Of a DNA stretch of 10,065 nucleotides, positions 7,097 to 10,065 are shown one piece after another. Position 1 is the stretch's first letter. Each line of letters opens with the position of its first letter. This DNA is from Euperipatoides rowelli (lineage: Eukaryota; Onychophora; Udeonychophora; Euonychophora; Peripatopsidae). The stretch lies in assembly GCA_003024985.2 (NCBI GenBank), contig PXIH01S0027467.1; one strand, written 5' to 3'. The notes below the pieces were generated by a model, which worked only from the letters and a program-made list of their open reading frames with translations, was not told the origin of the DNA and searched no databases. A program made the position numbers and the translations under genes.

Positions 7097-7771
7097 TACA
7101 TGTTTTTGGAATAACATGATTTAAGAATTACTATAACTTATCAAATTACAGTCATTTGTTTGAAATAACACAGTTTTCAATAACAGTTCTGAGATAAAAA
7201 AAAACATGTTCGTAAGACGAAATCATTCTTACAAGAATAAAAGTTTCTGGAGAGGTAATCACAATGGCTGGAATAGTCCTTGGTAAGTTTAAACCACTCA
7301 GCAAGCGCTGGAAATTTGTTTTGCCACATCCGAGGTTCAGCGGGAAGGTAATCCTTGGTCCATATGAGTGGTCATGAGTAGGCCTTCACCCTCTCAGCTC
7401 GCCACCTTTAAATACTGCGTGCAGCACCTCACGCAAGACTGTCCTTACTGCAAAAATTCCTGTAGTCGAGGAGCCATTGTAAAGAATATAAGTGTTTACC
7501 TTATACTCTTCACCGGTAATGTTGAATACTGGAAATAGGCATAAACTAATGCTGATTGGTAAACATATAATTTATTTTAAATAAAATATCTAACATAAAA
7601 TCAGGAACGGAAAACCACCATACTAACATTGACCATAACACATGGTACCGGGGGGAGACTGGTTTCTGGTAAGGTCCTGCCTTGCCAGCTACAGTAAAGA
7701 AGCATAACAAAAGAACACGAAACATAACACTGTGCGCTGGAAAACCTCAGCCTTTCCAGACGCAAACGCAG
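7097..7771. other. 675-bp segment bounded by 33-bp direct repeats
   Basis: The segment has an AT-rich left part, a more GC-rich block at about 7240-7500 and a second mixed block at about 7605-7770. It has no clear terminal inverted repeats and no homopolymer tail at either end, so the mechanism that placed it between direct repeats is unclear. The GC-rich blocks do not match any repeat I recognise. A perfect 7-bp hairpin, CTGGAAA/TTTCCAG, lies at 7737-7759 with a 9-base loop. Confidence 0.5.
7264..7489. other. GC-richer block with interrupted open frames, unidentified
   Basis: On the plus strand an ATG at 7264 opens 38 codons beginning MAGIVLGKFKPLSKR. The frame then meets one TGA and stays open for a further 35 or so codons. 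On the minus strand one frame contains a segment like TVLREVLHAVFKGGELRG, then one TGA and more open sequence. Either could be a broken coding piece of a repeat. I recognise no domain and cannot choose a strand. Confidence 0.3.
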
Positions 7772-7804
7772 ACTAAACAATTGGAGAATGTACCCTTTTT
7801 AATT
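7772..7804 (+). repeat. 33-bp direct repeat, right copy
   Basis: Partner of 7064-7096, differing at two positions (C to T and G to A). It lies 708 bp to the right in the same orientation. Confidence 0.85.
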
Positions 7805-7975
7805 AGAAGGGTGGACACATGCTAATCAAATGAATAACTGAATGAATTTAGCTAATTAGCACATTCAGGCAAGTTTGCATATTTCAAGAGATAATATTAC
7901 CCTCTCCGCTTTTTAACACAACATTTTAATAATAGCTTTTTAACAATGCCGTGCTAAGAAAGTAATTATAACTTC

Positions 7976-8045
7976 AAATTAACTCAGCTAATACCTGATG
8001 GTGTTAATTAAAAACAAAAAGAGAAATAAAAAAAAAAAAACAACC
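7976..8045 (+). mobile_element. Possible 70-bp poly-A-tailed retroposed fragment
   Basis: A short segment ending in an A-rich tail (13 A at 8028-8040) lies between two copies of ATTATAACTTC, at 7965-7975 and 8046-8056. An 11-bp duplication plus an A tail is the usual mark of retroposition, here of a severely 5'-truncated fragment. The left flank does not read as continuation of the LINE found on the right, so a different history (deletion or rearrangement at the LINE's edge) is possible. Confidence 0.4.
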
Positions 8046-8054
8046 ATTATAACT

Positions 8055-8173
8055 TCTAAAGACTTCTTCAAGTGTATATGTAAATAACTTTGGAGAGATT
8101 GTGTCCTTTTGACAAACTCCTTTTTGGATCTGGATATTTTGATTTATTTATGTAGTCTCACTGTGGATGTTAC
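8055..8173 (-). pseudogene. LINE reverse transcriptase, distal fragment
   Basis: Minus-strand reading gives STVRLHK (8147-8170) and, after a frameshift, DTISPKLFTYTLEEVFR (8055-8105). These correspond to the conserved part of RTE-type reverse transcriptases downstream of the first catalytic aspartate; the preceding arginine-glutamine-glycine is altered. One stop lies between the two blocks. The frame joins the fragment at 8670-9645 once the hAT insertion and one target duplicate are disregarded. The next expected block, with the catalytic FADD, is absent: recognisable LINE sequence stops near 8055 beside an A-rich tail of another insertion. The enzyme is dead. Confidence 0.8.
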
Positions 8174-8181
8174 CTTCTTAT
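8174..8181. repeat. 8-bp target-site duplication, left copy (hAT element)
   Basis: CTTCTTAT abuts the CAGTGG terminus and is repeated exactly at 8662-8669. Eight bases is the duplication length made by hAT-superfamily transposases. Confidence 0.9.
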
Positions 8182-8661
8182 CAGTGGCATAGCTAGAGGT
8201 TAAATGGCCTTTAGACAAAGTCACAAGGGCCTCTATGGGGGGGGGGTTATGGGGCAGTCAGTACCCCAGCAGGGTCCAGGAGGAGAGCCCTTGTGGGGAG
8301 GGGGTTTCAGAGGTAAAGTCCCTGAAAAAAAATTTCAAGAGATGAATTTGGTGCATTTTTATTACAAAATCTAGCCATTAATTATTTAATGTTAATAGCC
8401 TATTATATTTGATTATTTACTATTATTCTTATTATGGTATTGTAAATTTTGGGGAGATTAATTTCCCGATATGGCGTTAGTCATTAGTTTTTTTTTGTTT
8501 TTATTTGTTATAGTAGGCTAATTATTTATTGTTTAAAAAAAATTCAACTTAATTTTAACTAAGAGAAATATAGTGTACTGTAGGCTAAAAATTTATGGGG
8601 TCCCATTTAGTTGGGACCTCCGGACTATGTCTGGGCTTCCCGAGTTGTAGCTACATGCCTG
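8182..8661. mobile_element. Non-autonomous hAT element (480 bp) inserted in LINE
   Basis: The left end reads CAGTGGCATAGCTAGAGG. The reverse complement of the right end reads CAGGCATGTAGCTACAACTC. Both share CAG, GCAT and AGCTA, matching the CAG(N)GGCGTAGC-type termini known for hAT elements. A perfect 8-bp duplication (CTTCTTAT) flanks it. There is no transposase frame, so it depended on an enzyme made elsewhere. The interior has ten G at 8237-8246, further G-rich blocks to about 8305, then AT-rich DNA. A 7-bp hairpin, GGTCCCA/TGGGACC, lies at 8599-8618. It lies inside the reverse-transcriptase frame of the minus-strand LINE and therefore inserted after it. Confidence 0.9.
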
Positions 8662-8669
8662 CTTCTTAT
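8662..8669. repeat. 8-bp target-site duplication, right copy (hAT element)
   Basis: An exact second copy of CTTCTTAT. On the minus strand these bases are part of codons reading IYKK of the reverse transcriptase, so the original target site lies inside the LINE coding region. Confidence 0.9.
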
Positions 8670-9645
8670 AAATGTTGTTGATCAAATCATTATAAGCTTT
8701 ATTAATACATTTTCTCTTTAGGGCATCCTATACAAATTGAGTATAAATTTAATCAAAATGCTATTTCATAGTCAACAAATTCTATGTAAAGATGAAATTT
8801 ATATTTCATTGTATCTTTAAATGACTTCTCATACTACTTGTAAGTGGTTCATGGGCTAAATCCACTACAGAAACCATATTTGTATTTTGATTGAGCCTCA
8901 TCCAATTTTTTTTTGCAATCAGAACCTTGGTGGAAATTTTATATATGAATGGCAACAAGCTTATAGGTCTGTAATTTTTAATGTCATCTTTATCATCTTT
9001 CTTGTATCACATTATTACATCATTACTCCATCCAATTTGTATATTTCTTTGTTTTAAGCATTCGGTAAAACACCGAGCGAGTGTTTTTTCTAGTTCTTCA
9101 CCACATGCTATTATAATATCAATTGATATGTTGACTTCTCCTTGTGCCTTTCCATACTTCAAGTGTTTTACTGCATGCTTCACTTCTTCTGTAATTACAT
9201 GTGGTATATCAATCATTGAGTCAGTCAAATGTTATTTGTAATCTATTTTATCTTCAGCTTTAATGTTAATATTATCCCATTCATATTGATAGAGTGTCTT
9301 GTAAAATTCTTCAACATTTTGGATAATAAATTCTTTATTTCTAATAATGGTACCATCTTTTCCTTTTATTGCTTTTATTTGATTTTTCCCAATCATTAAC
9401 CTTTGTTTAGTTTTCTTCAAACTTTTATTTTCCTCTATTGTTTTTTTGATCAAATCAAAGTTGAATGCTCGTTCGTCTGTAATACATCTTCATAATGTTT
9501 TGCAGAGCTCTACAAATTCAATTTTGGACTTTAAATATTCCTTGTTTTCCATTTCATGTCACTTTTTCATTAGATTTTTAGTTTTTTGTGTTAGTTTCTT
9601 ATCATGTTTTTTTGTCTTTTGTACCTGTGATATTCCACTATCCAC
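8670..9645 (-). pseudogene. RTE-type LINE, linker and proximal reverse transcriptase
   Basis: Read on the minus strand from 9645 downward, the order is: a basic linker with KLTQKTKNLM and KIEFVELCKT; LIKKTIEENKSLKKTKQRL and GKNQIKAI (about 9380-9453); LKYGKAQGEVNISID (9124-9162 region); NYRPISLL (8953-8976), the hallmark of RTE/Jockey-type enzymes; LDEAQ and FCSGFS; FVDYEIAF (8756-8779), holding the first catalytic aspartate; and AYNDLINNIYKK (8662-8697). It would copy LINE RNA at a nicked target. In-frame stops occur at about 9232 (TAA) and 9005 (TGA). Frameshifts occur at the A9 run near 8905-8913, near the SGFSP block and before FVDY. The upstream endonuclease is not present on this strand. 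It is a decayed copy with no intact frame. Confidence 0.88.
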
Positions 9646-9692
9646 AACCTGTAGATGCACCCTCTATCAGCTAACTCTGCCAAGGGATATAC

Positions 9693-9720
9693 TGTGTGTA
9701 TGTGTGTATATATATATATA
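9693..9720. repeat. TG/TA microsatellite
   Basis: GTGTGTATGTGTGTA leads into about seven TA units. It is a short simple repeat sitting exactly at the switch in LINE orientation. Confidence 0.85.
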
Positions 9721-9743
9721 GGGTCATACAATGTTGACCCTAT
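9718..9743. other. 9-bp-stem hairpin
   Basis: ATAGGGTCA (9718-9726) pairs perfectly with TGACCCTAT (9735-9743) around an 8-base loop. It directly follows the TA repeat and precedes the endonuclease coding sequence. It might be part of the LINE 5' region or of an unrelated insertion end. Confidence 0.7.
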
Positions 9744-9746
9744 GAA

Positions 9747-10065
9747 CGTATACTTGTCTAACTCTTTCATGCGAAGCAAAGTTACAAGAGATAGAAGAAC
9801 TGTGTAAATTCAAGTGGGACATTGTAGGACTAAGTTAGATTAGGCACAAAGGTGAAGGACAAATAGAACTCAAGAGGGGTATATCTTCTACTACAGAGGA
9901 AATACATCAGGATGGTTGAATGTTGTTGGATTTATTATCCACAAGAGATTGAAGAATAGTATTGTAGAGGTAGAAAGTGTGTCTGATAGAGCTGCCAAGC
10001 TGGTAATCAAGTTAACCAAGAGATATGAGATCCAGATAATCCAAGTATATGCACCAACTTCAAGC
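9747..10065 (+). pseudogene. RTE-type LINE endonuclease domain, partial, runs off window
   Basis: The plus strand reads KLQEIEELCKFKWDIVGLS (to 9835), then a TAG at 9836-9838, then IRHKGEGQIELK (to 9874). A one-base loss near 9880-9885 shifts the frame, after which FYYRGNTSG, VVGFIIHKRLKNSIVEVE and IIQVYAPTSS run open to the window edge. This is the apurinic-endonuclease-like domain of RTE-type LINEs, which nicks the target DNA; relatives are often annotated 'craniofacial development protein 2-like'. The TAG replaces the residue that in this family is the metal-binding glutamate of GLSE(V/I)R, consistent with one base change. It points away from the reverse transcriptase at 8055-9645. It is either the inverted 5' part of the same insertion or another copy. 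Confidence 0.87.

Larger units (their letters stand above)
9646..9746. other. Junction between oppositely oriented LINE parts
   Basis: About 100 bases lie between the last recognisable minus-strand linker sequence and the first plus-strand endonuclease sequence. They contain a (TG)n/(TA)n simple repeat (about 9693-9720) and an adjoining hairpin. The bases at 9650-9690 match nothing I recognise and could be LINE 5' sequence, filler DNA or an unrelated fragment. Confidence 0.5.

Noticed and set aside
8981-9241. 86-codon open frame on the plus strand
   Set aside because: It is antisense to the LINE reverse transcriptase, whose minus-strand reading has family motifs. The plus-strand product is serine- and phenylalanine-rich with no recognisable content.
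9446-9721. 91-codon open frame on the plus strand
   Set aside because: It is antisense to the LINE linker region and ends in the TG/TA microsatellite. It has no family-like features beyond low-complexity hydrophobic residues.

Overview
This window looks like AT-rich, non-genic nuclear DNA from an invertebrate animal. There are no bacterial-type genes, no dense open frames and no convincing host exon. Long A and T runs, tRNA-derived SINEs, a decayed RTE-type LINE and small inverted-repeat DNA transposons account for everything recognisable. The repeat mix and the LINE type (endonuclease related to proteins annotated as 'craniofacial development protein 2-like') would suit a mollusc, perhaps a gastropod. 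That is an inference; nothing here names the species.

Layout: 1-653 is AT-rich unique-looking DNA with a degenerate telomere-like motif. 654-907 is a MITE-like element with 30-bp terminal inverted repeats, holding a second copy of that motif. 908-2200 holds only a hairpin and poly-A runs. 2205-2588 may be a decayed hAT-like element. 2701-2998 is a minus-strand SINE with a poly-A tail and a 14-15-bp target-site duplication. 3351-3411 is a 21-bp tandem repeat. 4656-5554 is a palindrome-rich zone with two compound inverted repeats and an AT-rich repeat offset by about 187 bp. 5886-6010 resembles one end of a DNA transposon. 6198-6490 is a second, diverged copy of the same SINE. 7064-7804 is a 675-bp segment bounded by 33-bp direct repeats (31/33 identical), with an unexplained more GC-rich block inside.

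The right end, 8055-10065, is the clearest part. The minus strand carries the linker and reverse transcriptase of an RTE-type LINE, broken by stops and frameshifts. A 480-bp non-autonomous hAT element sits inside the reverse transcriptase with a perfect 8-bp target duplication; removing the element and one duplicate brings the flanking reading frame back into register. Immediately beyond, the plus strand carries the endonuclease domain of what appears to be the same LINE family, pointing the opposite way. That is the arrangement expected of a twin-primed (5'-inverted) insertion, or of two separate insertions.

No gene appears functional. The value of the window is its nested transposon history and a few unexplained repeat or palindrome structures. 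No new biological system could be supported from the sequence.
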